Positions 14,545 to 24,707 of a stretch of 32,053 bases of DNA are shown here, piece by piece; position 1 is the first letter of the stretch; the number at the start of each line of letters is the position of its first letter. The notes below the pieces were generated by a model that saw only the letters and a program-made list of their open reading frames with translations, made no database searches and was not told where the DNA came from. The stretch is from Flavipsychrobacter sp. Its GTDB lineage: Bacteria > Bacteroidota > Bacteroidia > Chitinophagales > Chitinophagaceae. The stretch spans positions 1 to 32,053 of the forward strand of contig JAEUVY010000133.1 of the NCBI GenBank assembly GCA_016786565.1, written 5' to 3'. The translations under genes and the position numbers were made by a program.

Positions 14545-17388
14545 CTACTTCAACTCCTCTATCAGGAACCTGCCGGTGTGGCTTTCTTTGATGGCTGCGA
14601 TCGCCTCGGGAGTGCCGGCACCTACAAGGCGGCCACCACCATTACCGCCCTCGGGGCCCATGTCTATAACGTAGTCCGCTACTTTCACAACATCGAGGTT
14701 GTGTTCTATGACGAGTACGGTATTACCCCTGTCCACTAACCTATTGAGTACAGCAAGTAAGTGCCTGATATCCTCAAAGTGCAAACCGGTTGTGGGCTCA
14801 TCAAGTATGTAGATGGTCTGCCCGGTGTCGCGCTTGGATAGTTCTGTCGCCAGCTTCACACGTTGCGCCTCGCCACCGCTCAGTGTCACTGCACTCTGGC
14901 CCAGTGTCACATAGCCCAGCCCCACATCCTGCAGCGTTTTGATCTTGCGGTGCAGGAAAGACACATTCACAAAGAACTCTACCGCATCATCAACCGTCAT
15001 GTTCAGCACGTCTGATATGGACTTGCCTTTGTAGCGGATCTCGAGCGTTTCCCTGTTGTAACGACGACCATTGCATTTTTCGCACAGCACGTATACGTCG
15101 GGCAGGAAGTTCATTTCTATGGTGCGCATGCCACCACCCTGGCACTCTTCGCATCGCCCCCCCTTCACATTGAACGAGAAGCGACCGGCATTGTAGCCAC
15201 GTATCTTGGCCTCGGGCACCTGCGCAAACAATTGCCTTATCTCGTTAAAGAAGCCGCAGTAGGTGGCCGGATTGCTGCGCGGTGTGCGCCCAATGGGGCT
15301 CTGATCTATTTCTATCACCTTATCAATATGCTCCAGTCCCGATATCTTTTTGTAAGGCATGGGCTGCTGCTTGAAGGTGGGGTAACAGTGTTTGGCCAGT
15401 ATGGGGTACAACGTTTCGTTGATGAGCGTACTCTTGCCGCTGCCGGAAACACCACTCACACAAATGAACGTACCCAAAGGCAGTTTTATGGTTACATTCT
15501 TCAGGTTATTACCGGAAGCACCTTCTATACTAAGCTTATGGCCGTTACCTTTTCTGCGCTCTGCAGGCACCTCTATTTTCAGGCTGTGATTCAGATAACG
15601 GGCAGTAGTAGTATTCTGCTTCAATATTTCGGCAGGTGTGCCGGCACTCACTATACGACCACCATGGTAACCTGCAGCCGGACCAATATCAATGAGATGA
15701 TCTGACGCCAGCATAATGTCTTTATCGTGCTCTACTACCAGCACAGAGTTACCCCCATCGCGCAGGTTCTTGAGTGCCTTTATCAGCTTTTGGTTATCGC
15801 GCTGATGCAAGCCGATACTGGGTTCATCAAGGATATAGGTGATACCCGTAAGCTGTGACCCTATCTGTGTAGCCAGCCTGATGCGTTGCGACTCACCGCC
15901 ACTAAGCGTGCGGGTGCCGCGATCCATTGTGAGATAGTGCAAACCCACATCCAGCAGGAAGTGCAGTCGGTCGCGTATCTCTTTGAGTATGTCTTTTGCT
16001 ATGACCCGTTGTTTATTGCTGAGCCTGTCCTCTATATCCACAAACCAATCCATAAGCTCCTGCAACGACAGGTCGGATAGTTCTGCAATGTTCTTATCAT
16101 CTACCCTGAAGAAAAGGCTCTCCTTTTTCAGACGGGCACCATTACATTCGGGGCATACGTTCAGCTCCATAAAGCTCTCGGCCCATGTGCGCACGCCCTC
16201 AGACGTGGTCTCGCTGAACCAACGCAGCACCATGTTCACAATACCCTCATAATTGTGCTGCACTACTTTCTCCACATAGGCACCGGCGTCATCGGCAGCA
16301 TAGGTGATGACACCCTCTTTATTGCCATACAACAACAGGTTCAGTTGCTTCTGTGGTATATCTTTTATTGGTTTATCCAGCGGTATCTTGTTCTTCTTTG
16401 CCAGTGTGGTAGCCATCTGAAACGACCATGTGTCGCGCTCCAGACCCAACGGAGCAATAGCCCCCTCGGTGATACTTTTGTTCATGTCAGGCAATACCGC
16501 CTGCATGTTCACACCATACACCTTGCCCAGCCCCTTGCAGCGCGGGCAGGCACCATAGGGCGAGTTGAAGGAGAAAGTATTGGGCGATGGCTCCTCATAG
16601 GAGATGCCGCTATCCACACACATCAATTGCTTGCTGTACTGATGCACTTTGTCTTTCTCTACATCGGCCACAAACATCAGCCCCTTGCCCATCTGCAAAC
16701 ACTGCTGAATGCTCTGGCTCATGCGGCTGTTGCTTTCCGCCTGTACGATCACCCTGTCCACCACCAACTCTATGTCGTGTATCTTGTAGCGGTCCACCTG
16801 CATCTTTTCCTTCAGGTCCAGGACTACCCCGTCGATGCGCACCTTCACATAACCCTGCCGGCGCAATTGTTCAAACAGTTCGCGGTAGTGGCCCTTGCGT
16901 CCACGCACTATAGGCGCCAGCAACATGATCTTGCGACCACTGAAATTCTGCTGAATGTGCGCCACTATCTCCTCCTCGCTAAACTTCACCATTTGTTTGC
17001 CGGTGTTGTAAGAATAGGCATCTGCTATTCTTGCAAACAACAAACGCATGAAGTCATACACCTCTGTTACCGTGCCAACTGTGGAGCGGGGATTCCTGTT
17101 GGTGGTCTTTTGTTCAATAGAGATAACGGGCGACAGTCCGGTGATCTTGTCCACATCGGGGCGATCAAGGTCGCCAACAAATTGACGCGCATAGGCGGCG
17201 AAGCTTTCCATATAGCGTCGCTGACCTTCGGCAAAAATGGTATCGAACGCCAGCGACGATTTGCCACTGCCACTGATACCGGTTATCACCACCAGCTTGT
17301 TCTTCGGAATGCTTACATCAATGTTCTTGAGGTTGTGCACACGCGCACCCTGCACCACTATCTGCCCCTGCTCTTTTACTGAACTCAT
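14545..17388 (-). CDS. uvrA: UvrA, DNA damage recognition ATPase of nucleotide excision repair
   Basis: A 947-residue UvrA with both ABC modules. Walker A sites are GISGSGKSS (residues 37-45) and GVSGSGKST (about 645-653). ABC signatures are [12 protein letters not shown] (about 493) and [12 protein letters not shown] (about 834), and the Walker B segments are [10 protein letters not shown] and [10 protein letters not shown]. The second zinc finger is intact (CEEC about 744, CEKC about 769). The first has only one cysteine in its leading pair (CVDS about 256; ACPRC about 281). It loads UvrB at DNA lesions. The start ATG 17388 follows a near -7 box (TAATTTG, 17405-17399). It follows omega on the same strand but behind a hairpin. 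Confidence 0.97.
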   Translation of the reverse strand: MSSVKEQGQIVVQGARVHNLKNIDVSIPKNKLVVITGISGSGKSSLAFDTIFAEGQRRYMESFAAYARQFVGDLDRPDVDKITGLSPVISIEQKTTNRNPRSTVGTVTEVYDFMRLLFARIADAYSYNTGKQMVKFSEEEIVAHIQQNFSGRKIMLLAPIVRGRKGHYRELFEQLRRQGYVKVRIDGVVLDLKEKMQVDRYKIHDIELVVDRVIVQAESNSRMSQSIQQCLQMGKGLMFVADVEKDKVHQYSKQLMCVDSGISYEEPSPNTFSFNSPYGACPRCKGLGKVYGVNMQAVLPDMNKSITEGAIAPLGLERDTWSFQMATTLAKKNKIPLDKPIKDIPQKQLNLLLYGNKEGVITYAADDAGAYVEKVVQHNYEGIVNMVLRWFSETTSEGVRTWAESFMELNVCPECNGARLKKESLFFRVDDKNIAELSDLSLQELMDWFVDIEDRLSNKQRVIAKDILKEIRDRLHFLLDVGLHYLTMDRGTRTLSGGESQRIRLATQIGSQLTGITYILDEPSIGLHQRDNQKLIKALKNLRDGGNSVLVVEHDKDIMLASDHLIDIGPAAGYHGGRIVSAGTPAEILKQNTTTARYLNHSLKIEVPAERRKGNGHKLSIEGASGNNLKNVTIKLPLGTFICVSGVSGSGKSTLINETLYPILAKHCYPTFKQQPMPYKKISGLEHIDKVIEIDQSPIGRTPRSNPATYCGFFNEIRQLFAQVPEAKIRGYNAGRFSFNVKGGRCEECQGGGMRTIEMNFLPDVYVLCEKCNGRRYNRETLEIRYKGKSISDVLNMTVDDAVEFFVNVSFLHRKIKTLQDVGLGYVTLGQSAVTLSGGEAQRVKLATELSKRDTGQTIYILDEPTTGLHFEDIRHLLAVLNRLVDRGNTVLVIEHNLDVVKVADYVIDMGPEGGNGGGRLVGAGTPEAIAAIKESHTGRFLIEELK

Positions 17389-17472
17389 CTTACCTGCAAA
17401 TTACATGAACCACCACTAAAAACACAATCCGCCACGGCATCAGCCGATCATAATTATCTATGCAGGCGGAAC

Positions 17473-17519
17473 GTGCAAAAACAAAAGAGAAGTCGCACCC
17501 AAAAGGATACAACTTCTCT
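17473..17519 (-). terminator. Terminator after the bamD-omega operon
   Basis: Arms AGAGAAGT/ACTTCTCT (17519-17512 and 17493-17486 on the minus strand) enclose an 18-base loop with a small inner pairing and are followed by TTTTGTTTTTG. It lies 35 bases after the omega stop. Confidence 0.55.
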
Positions 17520-17554
17520 ATAATATTTACATCCGGCTAAAACCGGGAAAAGAA

Positions 17555-17875
17555 TTACTTCTTCCTGTAGTAAACCTGATCGTCGTTGAACTCGGTAAAC
17601 GACTGCAGAGGCGCATTTGCCATACGCTCATAGATACGAGAGATCTCGATCTGCTCTTTGTTCTCATGCACTTCTTCCAGGTTGTCGCCATGCACGGTAA
17701 ACTCGTCGAGCTTGCGGTGCAGTTCTTCCTTCATCGTTACCGATATCTGGTTTGCCCTGCGCGACACAACCACGATAGATTCATACAGATTGCCTGTTTT
17801 CTCTTTCAGAGCTATCACATCGCGGGTTTCGATCAGCGGATTCACCGATGTCAGTGACCTTCTATTTGTGCTCAT
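17555..17875 (-). CDS. rpoZ: RNA polymerase omega subunit (Rpb6-like)
   Basis: A 106-residue protein of the Bacteroidota omega type. The segment NLYESIVVVSRRANQISVTMKEELHRKLDEF (split here at residues 29-59) is the conserved omega/Rpb6 helix pair that embraces the beta-prime C-terminus. Omega promotes RNA polymerase assembly and stability. The ATG at 17875 overlaps the bamD end by 14 bases, so translation is coupled. The bamD-omega order is normal in this phylum; coaBC, often found next, is absent, and uvrA follows instead. Confidence 0.88.
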   Translation of the reverse strand: MSTNRRSLTSVNPLIETRDVIALKEKTGNLYESIVVVSRRANQISVTMKEELHRKLDEFTVHGDNLEEVHENKEQIEISRIYERMANAPLQSFTEFNDDQVYYRKK

Positions 17876-18677
17876 TCTTTATTTTTTTTAAGTTATTATC
17901 TGTTTCAGTGTATAATTTCTCGGCCTCCGGTAAAAAGGGAGACTGAGGATAAGTATCTTTTAATTCCCTGTATGCGCCGAGAGCACTGGCGTAGCGCTCT
18001 TCCTGCTTTGCCTCAACACTTGCCTTCGCATACTTCACATTCGCCTTCATGATCATGAACAGGTATTCGTCCATTTTGGTCGACTCGGGATAGTTGCGCA
18101 TCAGGCTTCTGTAAGTAACAGTAGCCGCTTTGTATTGGCCCACGTGATAGTAGAGCTTGGCAGCATCGGCCTGCTTGATCTCCATTTTGCCGGTCAGTTC
18201 GTCAATGCACTTCTGCGCTTCCGCTACACGCTTTGACTCGGGGTGACGGGTCACATAAGACTTCAACGCCTCAAGCGACTTTATGGTATTTGTCTGATCG
18301 AGCGAAGACTTGGGGCTGTATTTGTACAGGCAATACGCGCTCATGTACTCACACTCTTCCACGTCTTTGCTGGTAGGGAAATACTCGGCAAAGTTCTTGA
18401 AGTAGTAAGAAGCCTCTACATAATCCTTCAGATTGTAGAATGTGTAGGCATACTTATAGAAAAGAGCTTCGTAGTTGCGGGTGCTTTTCATAATAGGCAT
18501 CAGCTCCCTGTACAACATATTGGCATGCTGGTAGTCTTTCTTTTCATAATACTCGTTGGCCTTGGTAAGCTTGTAGTTTACATCGCTGCTTTTGCGGATC
18601 TTTTCAAATCCGTTGCACGACGCGACAAGCACACTGAGCACAAACAAATATAATAAATTTCTAAAACGTATTTGCAT
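17862..18677 (-). CDS. bamD: Outer membrane assembly lipoprotein BamD
   Basis: A 271-residue lipoprotein from ATG 18677. The signal ends in a lipobox LVASC (Cys near residue 21), so it is anchored in the outer membrane from the periplasm. Tetratricopeptide-like repeats fill the rest (KANEYYEKKDYQHANMLYREL, then YTFYNLKDYVEASYYFKNF and later ASALGAYRELKDTYPQSPF), matching BamD/YfiO, the partner of BamA in beta-barrel insertion. The frame continues nine codons upstream, but the -7 box at 18694-18687 would lie inside them, so the shorter start is preferred. Confidence 0.92.
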   Translation of the reverse strand: MQIRFRNLLYLFVLSVLVASCNGFEKIRKSSDVNYKLTKANEYYEKKDYQHANMLYRELMPIMKSTRNYEALFYKYAYTFYNLKDYVEASYYFKNFAEYFPTSKDVEECEYMSAYCLYKYSPKSSLDQTNTIKSLEALKSYVTRHPESKRVAEAQKCIDELTGKMEIKQADAAKLYYHVGQYKAATVTYRSLMRNYPESTKMDEYLFMIMKANVKYAKASVEAKQEERYASALGAYRELKDTYPQSPFLPEAEKLYTETDNNLKKIKNEHK

Positions 18678-19090
18678 ACCGGGGAGCAAATATATGTAAA
18701 CCATAGGTTTTTGCCTAATAATAGCGCAGTTGACGCTGTCATTTTAGCATAAATGTTTCTTAAAACACCCAACAGGGCATTGATAAGAAAACTACCCATG
18801 CAAGAGAAAAACTCCCAAAAAACTCCCACCGGGCGAACAACTAAAACAACCACAACTCACTGTCTTTCATTTAGTTGCCGCAAACTGACGTTTTCAAAAA
18901 CTCTCATTTCTAAAAAATGAGCGCCTGTGTGAGCGGGTAAATTGCGCCACTTTCAGCACCGTAGTTTACTAAGGCACAATAACTGAGCCAAACCCAAGCC
19001 GGATCAAAGAAAGATATTCACATTTTGGGGCGAGGCAGCGTAACAGGGCAATGAGTACATTTACGGACGACAATCAGCCACCGCGCTTCT
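18678..19090. other. 413-base divergent intergenic region between bamD and GH92
   Basis: This region holds no convincing gene. On the minus strand it contains the bamD -7 box (18694-18687). A small AT-rich inverted repeat (CTCATTT 18903-18909 and AAATGAG 18915-18921) has no obvious role. I see no clear promoter for the mannosidase gene, although one must lie here. Confidence 0.6.
18687..18694 (-). promoter_or_regulatory. -7 box of the bamD promoter
   Basis: On the minus strand TATATTTG is an exact TAnnTTTG match. It ends nine bases before the bamD ATG, leaving a very short or absent leader. Confidence 0.5.
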
Positions 19091-21370
19091 ATGATAAGAA
19101 TACTGATAACAATGTTATTGCTTGGTCCGGTTTCGTTCGGGCAGCGTTATTGCGACTATGTGCGCCCGCTTACCGGCACCAACAAAATGGGACATACCTA
19201 CCCGGGGGCCACTGTGCCCTTCGGCGCAGTGCAACTGAGTCCGGAGACCGATACCCTACCCTATGAAGTGAACGGCAAGTACAATAAAGACGTTTACAAG
19301 TATTGCGCGGGCTACCAGTATAACGACAAAACCATAGTTGGCTTCGCGCATACACATTTCAGCGGCACCGGCCACTCAGACCTGGGCGACTTTCTGATAA
19401 TGCCCACCACCGGCGCGCTGCAACTAAACCCCGGCACGGCCGATCAACCCACATCGGGCTACAGATCGGGGTTCAGCCATGCTACAGAAACGGCATCGCC
19501 CGATTACTATTCTGTGCTGCTGGACAGATACAATATCAAGGCGGAAATGACGACCTCTACGCGGGTGGGCGTACATCGGTATACATTTCCGGCATCAGAC
19601 AATGCGCACCTGATCCTTGATGCTGAATATGGCATCTATAACTATCCCGACAAAAATGTGTGGACCTATATGAGGGTGGAAAATGACACCCTGGTTACCG
19701 GCTACCGTCAAACCAACGGCTGGGGGCGCACCCGCACCGTGTACTTTGCCATGATATTCTCTAAACCGATGCGGTCATACGGTTTCAGAAACGACAGCAA
19801 GAAACAAGTATACAAGGGTTTTTGGCGAAAATTTGACCAGGAACATAATTTCCCCGAAATGGCAGGCACCCATGTCAGGGCTCATTTCGACTTCAGCACA
19901 ACAGCCAATGAACAACTGACAGTGAAATTCGCACTGTCGCCGGTGAGCACGGCCAATGCGCTGCAGAATATGCTGGCAGAAGCGGCAGGAAAAACGTTTG
20001 ACCAAATAAGAAAAGCAGGCGAGGAACAGTGGGAGAAAGAACTATCAAAGACACAGATAACTGCCGGCAAAGAAGTAATGGAAAACTTCTACACCGCTTT
20101 GTACCATGCATACGTGAACCCTACCGTGTACATGGATGTGAACGGCGAATACATGGGGCTGGATAGGAACGTGCACCGAGCTGAAGGCTTTACCAACTAC
20201 ACTACATTTTCTCTTTGGGATACCTACCGCGCCCTGCATCCGCTGCTGAACCTGCTGCAGCCTGCACGAAATTCGGACATGATAAGCTCTATGCTGGCGC
20301 ACTATGACCAGAGTGTACACCACATGCTGCCCGTATGGAGCAATAGTGCCAACGAGAACTGGTGCATGATAGGCTATCACAGCGTGTCGGCTATTGCCGA
20401 TGCCATAGTAAAAGACACCTACAAGGGCGATGCCACCAAGGCACTGGAAGCCTGTGTAGCCACTGCCGATCATGATCCCTTTGAAGGCATTGGCGACTAT
20501 CGCCGACTGGGATATGTGCCCGAAGACAAAAGCGGGGCCTCAGTATCGAAGACACTTGAATATGCCTATGACGACTGGTGCATAGCACAAGCGGCAAGGA
20601 AGATGGGCAACGAAGACGTGTACAACACCTTCAGCAAACGGGCTGATAACTACAAAAATGTATTCGACGCTTCTACCGGATTTATGCGGCCCAGACTGAG
20701 CAACGGCACATTCAAAAAAGACTTTGATGTACTGAACACAGACGAGGCCGGCTATATAGAAGGCAACGCCTGGAATTACAGCCTGTATGTGCCACACGCC
20801 CCCGAAACAATGGTGGGAATGATAGGTGGCAACAAACGATTTGTTGCTCACCTCGACTCTCTGTTCACCATGCAACTACCTGATAGTTTCTTTGCCCATA
20901 CCGAAGACATCACACGCGAGGGCATCATAGGCAACTATGTGCATGGCAACGAACCATCGCATCATGTGGCCTACCTGTATAACCATGCAGGCGCGGCATG
21001 GAAAACGCAGGAGCGCGTGCGCTTGATCATGCAGAAAATGTACCACCCCGCGCCCGATGGCCTTAGCGGCAATGACGACTGCGGACAGATGAGCGCATGG
21101 TACATCTTCAGCGCGCTGGGCTTCTACCCTATGGCACCCGGCAGCGACAGATACGAGGTAGGTAGCCCGGCAATACAAACAGCCAGGTTGCAAATGGAGA
21201 ACGGCAAAACATTGACGATAACTGCCAGAAACCAATCAGACAAAAACGTTTATGTGCAGGACGTTCTGCTGAATGGGCGATCGCTGAACCGCACGTATAT
21301 TACCCACAAGGAACTGACGGGTGGCGGTGAACTGGTATTTGTGATGAGTGGCAAGGCGCGTCGAAAATAG
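19091..21370 (+). CDS. GH92 exo-alpha-mannosidase, secreted
   Basis: A 759-residue glycoside hydrolase family 92 enzyme with a signal peptide (MIRILITMLLLGPVSFG|QRY). GH92 enzymes are calcium-dependent, inverting alpha-mannosidases that trim mannans and N-glycans. An N-terminal beta-sandwich (YVRPLTGTNKMGHTYPGATVPFG, GFAHTHFSGTGHSD) is followed by the (alpha/alpha)6 barrel. The signature regions are GNEPSHHVAYLYNH (about residues 619-632), which holds the catalytic acid Glu in the family, and GLSGNDDCGQMSAWYIFSAL (about 657), which holds the base region. There is no lipobox, so it is soluble in the periplasm or outside. No SusC/SusD pair is nearby. A weak hairpin (21383-21400) follows the stop. 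Confidence 0.95.
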   Translation: MIRILITMLLLGPVSFGQRYCDYVRPLTGTNKMGHTYPGATVPFGAVQLSPETDTLPYEVNGKYNKDVYKYCAGYQYNDKTIVGFAHTHFSGTGHSDLGDFLIMPTTGALQLNPGTADQPTSGYRSGFSHATETASPDYYSVLLDRYNIKAEMTTSTRVGVHRYTFPASDNAHLILDAEYGIYNYPDKNVWTYMRVENDTLVTGYRQTNGWGRTRTVYFAMIFSKPMRSYGFRNDSKKQVYKGFWRKFDQEHNFPEMAGTHVRAHFDFSTTANEQLTVKFALSPVSTANALQNMLAEAAGKTFDQIRKAGEEQWEKELSKTQITAGKEVMENFYTALYHAYVNPTVYMDVNGEYMGLDRNVHRAEGFTNYTTFSLWDTYRALHPLLNLLQPARNSDMISSMLAHYDQSVHHMLPVWSNSANENWCMIGYHSVSAIADAIVKDTYKGDATKALEACVATADHDPFEGIGDYRRLGYVPEDKSGASVSKTLEYAYDDWCIAQAARKMGNEDVYNTFSKRADNYKNVFDASTGFMRPRLSNGTFKKDFDVLNTDEAGYIEGNAWNYSLYVPHAPETMVGMIGGNKRFVAHLDSLFTMQLPDSFFAHTEDITREGIIGNYVHGNEPSHHVAYLYNHAGAAWKTQERVRLIMQKMYHPAPDGLSGNDDCGQMSAWYIFSALGFYPMAPGSDRYEVGSPAIQTARLQMENGKTLTITARNQSDKNVYVQDVLLNGRSLNRTYITHKELTGGGELVFVMSGKARRK

Positions 21371-21492
21371 AAAACTCAAAAACGTGGACGATTGCCCACG
21401 GACATTTTGAAAACCTACAAGGTCCCTCACTCACATAAACCAAACAGAGTCATCATTTTTCACGAAATTTGCAATAAACTAATTTGTTGATC

Positions 21493-22299
21493 ATGAAAAA
21501 GTCAGTGGTATATCTTTCCATATTGTCGGTTGCGGCAATTTTCTCTGTGTTTGTGGCCTGCAAAAAGAATGCGAACGGGCGCAACACACTGAATCTTGTA
21601 GATGATGCTACCGTCCTCTCATTATCGGGTCAGCAATACACGTCTTTCATGACAGCCAATCCGGCGGTGACGGGAACTCCCGCTGCAGACATGGTGGCCC
21701 GCGTGGGCCAGCGCCTCACTGCAGCCACTACACAATACCTGAACGACAAGGGCAAGGGCGACCTGGTAAAAAACTATGCCTGGGAATTCAATTTGGTGAA
21801 CAACAGCGAGGTGAATGCGTGGTGCCTGCCGGGTGGTAAGATCGTAGTATATACGGGCATCATACCACTAACGCTGAACGATACCGACCTGGCTGTGGTA
21901 ATGGGCCATGAAATAGCCCATGCCGTGCTGAAACATGGCAACGAACGTATGAGCGAGCAACTGCTGGCACAGTATGGTGGACTCGCATTGTCGGCACTGC
22001 TGTCTTCCAAGCCGGCTGAAACACAGGAACTTTTTAATAATGCCTATGGTGTAAGCAGCACACTGAGCATACTGGCTTTCTCCCGCAATCAGGAAATGGA
22101 AGCAGATGAGATGGGGCTATACTTTATGGCGCAGGCAGGCTACAACCCCAATGCGGCTGTGGGCTTCTGGGAGCGTATGTCGGCAAACAGCAGCGGTAGC
22201 AAGCCACCCGTATTCCTGAGCACTCACCCCGGCGACCAGCAACGTATAGACAATATTAAAAAGGTACTACCCGATGCGCTGAAGTACTACAAGCAATAA
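21493..22299 (+). CDS. M48-family metallopeptidase lipoprotein
   Basis: A 268-residue lipoprotein with a lipobox FVAC (Cys23). The HEIAH zinc motif sits at residues 139-143, the third ligand is Glu203 in QEMEADEMG, and STHPGDQQRI near 243-252 is typical of the LoiP/YcaL-like M48 group. These periplasmic proteases take part in outer-membrane protein quality control. ATG 21493 is chosen over the upstream TTG at 21484 because it begins the usual MKKS signal. The gene follows the mannosidase by 122 bases. Confidence 0.92.
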   Translation: MKKSVVYLSILSVAAIFSVFVACKKNANGRNTLNLVDDATVLSLSGQQYTSFMTANPAVTGTPAADMVARVGQRLTAATTQYLNDKGKGDLVKNYAWEFNLVNNSEVNAWCLPGGKIVVYTGIIPLTLNDTDLAVVMGHEIAHAVLKHGNERMSEQLLAQYGGLALSALLSSKPAETQELFNNAYGVSSTLSILAFSRNQEMEADEMGLYFMAQAGYNPNAAVGFWERMSANSSGSKPPVFLSTHPGDQQRIDNIKKVLPDALKYYKQ

Positions 22300-22529
22300 T
22301 TACCCTGTTAGTTTGCACAACTATCTACGTATCGTTTCCATTCACAAGCCTCTACCGTGCACAAAACAGTACTCAGAAAAATTGCTTCGGTTGATTTTCA
22401 TGAACTAACGGTAGTCTATTGAACTAACCACATACATTCCATACAGCGTTGCAAGTAGTTCTCTGCAAGATCAGTTCACAGAATATTTCAATCTTCGACA
22501 GTCAAATAAGTCGCTGCTAAAATGCAAAT

Positions 22530-22557
22530 GATCCGGGCACACGAATATGCCCGGATC
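22530..22557 (-). terminator. Terminator of the T9SS cargo gene
   Basis: A 10-bp perfect stem GATCCGGGCA/TGCCCGGATC with an eight-base loop lies 19 bases after the minus-strand stop and is followed by ATTTGCATTTTAG. The rest of the 277-base gap 22300-22576 shows nothing else I can name. Confidence 0.7.
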
Positions 22558-22576
22558 ACCTGTTTAATTCCACTTT

Positions 22577-24493
22577 CTATAGTACTTCTACCTTAGTTGT
22601 GTAACTGACCGTCGCAGATCTGAAAGTCAGAAAATAAACTCCTGCGCTAAGCGTAGAAACATCAACCGCCTCTGTCCCTTTGGCTGCGTCTGTTGCCTTA
22701 GAGATAACACGCCTTCCCCAAACGTCTGCTATCTCGATGTGCCCGTAAGACGAAGCAGCTTGCGGCCATTGTATATTTATAACCCTGTCGGCAGGTACCG
22801 GGAAAACACTAATATCCATTTTCGACATCACATCACCAGCATAAGACAGCAACGGAGTGATCGTCAGCGAAACAGAGTGCTTCTGGAAATGAGCAGCAGT
22901 CATGGAAGTAGTTCCTGACGTAAGTGTGACCGGATTGGGTGTTGTGAGGTAGTTTAGCTCTTCCGGATATATCCTGTAAGTCTTGTCAACGGGCAGTCCA
23001 CTGAAAGAATAATGACCTGACGCGTTGGTGTATGCTGACTGGATTATTGCACCGGTCGAATTGTCAACACAAAATACCAACACACCTGAAGCCGGAACGT
23101 AATCGGCCGTTCCCTTGTTAGCACCTGTTGTAACATCGCCCGAAATGAATCCGGGACCTGCGGTGATAGCACCATACATCATTACAACATTCTTACCGGT
23201 ATCGTCCACGCCTGAAGTATGATAGATCACAGAAGCGGAATTCCAGTAAGATGAGGAATTATGATAAGTGGGTTGTGCGCCGGTTCCTGCTGCAAGACTA
23301 TCATACGAGACCTTTATTCTGAATGAATCGGTACCGACATTGCCGAATGTAAACTGGTTTATTCCTCCGATCTTCGCGGAATCGACTGCTGTGAGAAGGT
23401 GGGTAACCGGGTTGTACTTGATCAGCCATACTTTCACCACACCCGGATCTCCTGAAGTGAATATTGCCTTGCCCGAAATACAGTCATTTGAAACGTCGAT
23501 CGACTTCACCAGTGAAACCGTGGGGCAGGTGCCATTTGAAAGTGTATATGAAATATTTGCGGACCCAACTGAATGGGCTGTAACATTTCCCCACATAGTA
23601 TAGGGTGCATAAGCAGACACTGATGCGATAGACGGTGCACTACTTGTCCAGGTACCACCGGCATACTGCGACAGTACCGACAATGACATGGTTTCGCCGG
23701 GACGCATGTCAGGACCTGTCGACCAAATAGCATAGTGAAAATCGGGAAGTTCCAATGTTCCCGAGATCTTCGCAACGGCAGTATCACTTACCAGTCCGCA
23801 TGCGTTTGAGATCTGATAGGTAACCATTGATGTACCTACAGAAACACCTGTCATTACACCCGTAGCCGGATCAATTGTAGCCACTGACGGGGAGCTGACT
23901 GACCATGTACCACCAGATGGGTAGCCCACCCATGTCCCCGTCCCGCTTGGGCATACCTGGGTTTCGATCCTGGCAAATGCAGTTGCGGGATCGACGGTTA
24001 CAACGACCGAAGAACGGCAACCAGGACTGAGTGTGTATGAAATCCCTACGGTGGCATTGGCGGTGACTCCTGTCACTGTTCCGCCACTTGTTACCGTTGC
24101 ACCGGCACCGCCACTCGTCCATGCACCTCCGGACGTTGGGTGGCTCAGAGAAATTGTCGAACCGGTGCATACATGAAGCGTAGTAAATGTAATTGGAGCA
24201 GGCGCGGGGTTAACGGTAAAAACTGCTGTAGACACCCCAGAACTCCCTGTATAGGTGATAATAGTTGTCCCCGGAGAAACCGAAGTGATCTGGCCGAAGC
24301 TAAGCATCACTGTCGCCACAGATGGGTTACTACTTGTCCACGAGCCTCCCGAAGAGACGCCCGCTGCCGTAGAATCGTGCACCAGCAAGGTATAACCGGG
24401 ACAGGTGCTTAGTTGACCAACAATTGTACAATATGCCGTTTTTGATAATGCGATCACGGCAAGCAACACGAATAAACTGATACTTTTTTTCAT
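22577..24493 (-). CDS. T9SS-secreted protein with Ig-like (Big2-type) repeats
   Basis: A 638-residue surface or secreted protein. A signal peptide (MKKSISLFVLLAVIALSKTAYC) is followed by several Ig-like repeats carrying the Big2 pattern 'W(T/S)SS-x-PSVATV ... G-x-(I/V)TSVS-x-GT-x-(I/V)-x-YT' (residues about 50-340) with paired cysteines at unit boundaries. A carboxypeptidase-regulatory or SpaA-like beta-sandwich lies at about 430-540 (SGVLVFCVDNSTG, GHYSFSGLPVDKTYRIYPEE). The last 77 residues are a type A sorting domain: FPVPADRVINIQW, IEIADVWGRRV, SAGVYFLTFR. The T9SS would carry it over the outer membrane and attach it to lipopolysaccharide. Probable adhesin or structural role; no catalytic motif is seen. 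Confidence 0.9.
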   Translation of the reverse strand: MKKSISLFVLLAVIALSKTAYCTIVGQLSTCPGYTLLVHDSTAAGVSSGGSWTSSNPSVATVMLSFGQITSVSPGTTIITYTGSSGVSTAVFTVNPAPAPITFTTLHVCTGSTISLSHPTSGGAWTSGGAGATVTSGGTVTGVTANATVGISYTLSPGCRSSVVVTVDPATAFARIETQVCPSGTGTWVGYPSGGTWSVSSPSVATIDPATGVMTGVSVGTSMVTYQISNACGLVSDTAVAKISGTLELPDFHYAIWSTGPDMRPGETMSLSVLSQYAGGTWTSSAPSIASVSAYAPYTMWGNVTAHSVGSANISYTLSNGTCPTVSLVKSIDVSNDCISGKAIFTSGDPGVVKVWLIKYNPVTHLLTAVDSAKIGGINQFTFGNVGTDSFRIKVSYDSLAAGTGAQPTYHNSSSYWNSASVIYHTSGVDDTGKNVVMMYGAITAGPGFISGDVTTGANKGTADYVPASGVLVFCVDNSTGAIIQSAYTNASGHYSFSGLPVDKTYRIYPEELNYLTTPNPVTLTSGTTSMTAAHFQKHSVSLTITPLLSYAGDVMSKMDISVFPVPADRVINIQWPQAASSYGHIEIADVWGRRVISKATDAAKGTEAVDVSTLSAGVYFLTFRSATVSYTTKVEVL

Positions 24494-24676
24494 AAGGTTA
24501 TTTTTTTTGGGTATGCTTTAATAGACGCAGGTTTTTAAAAAAAGGTGGGGAAAAAAACAACCAACAACACATTAAAATAACCACACTTCGTAATGAAATA
24601 CATTTAAACGATTTATCACATTAACACTTTATTTCATACAAAGGAAATAGGGGTATTACCTATTCAGTCATTTATG

Positions 24677-24684
24677 TACTTTTG
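24677..24684 (+). promoter_or_regulatory. -7 box of the smc promoter
   Basis: TACTTTTG matches TAnnTTTG exactly, 23 bases before the GTG start of smc. The 214-base gap around it (24494-24707) also separates smc from the divergent T9SS gene. Confidence 0.45.
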
Positions 24685-24707
24685 TTTCCCTCCTAAATTT
24701 TTGTGTC

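Noticed and set aside
16255..17382. 375-residue plus-strand open frame
   Set aside because: Antisense to the conserved uvrA coding sequence, rich in His and Tyr and without recognisable domains.
18578..18853. 91-residue minus-strand frame at the bamD start
   Set aside because: It overlaps the bamD signal region in another frame and has no homology-like features.
18903..18921. AT-rich inverted repeat in the bamD-GH92 gap
   Set aside because: Seven-bp stem with no T-tract or repeated copy; expected by chance in AT-rich DNA.
21383..21400. Short GC hairpin after the mannosidase gene
   Set aside because: Only five pairs and no proper T-run, so I do not call it a terminator.
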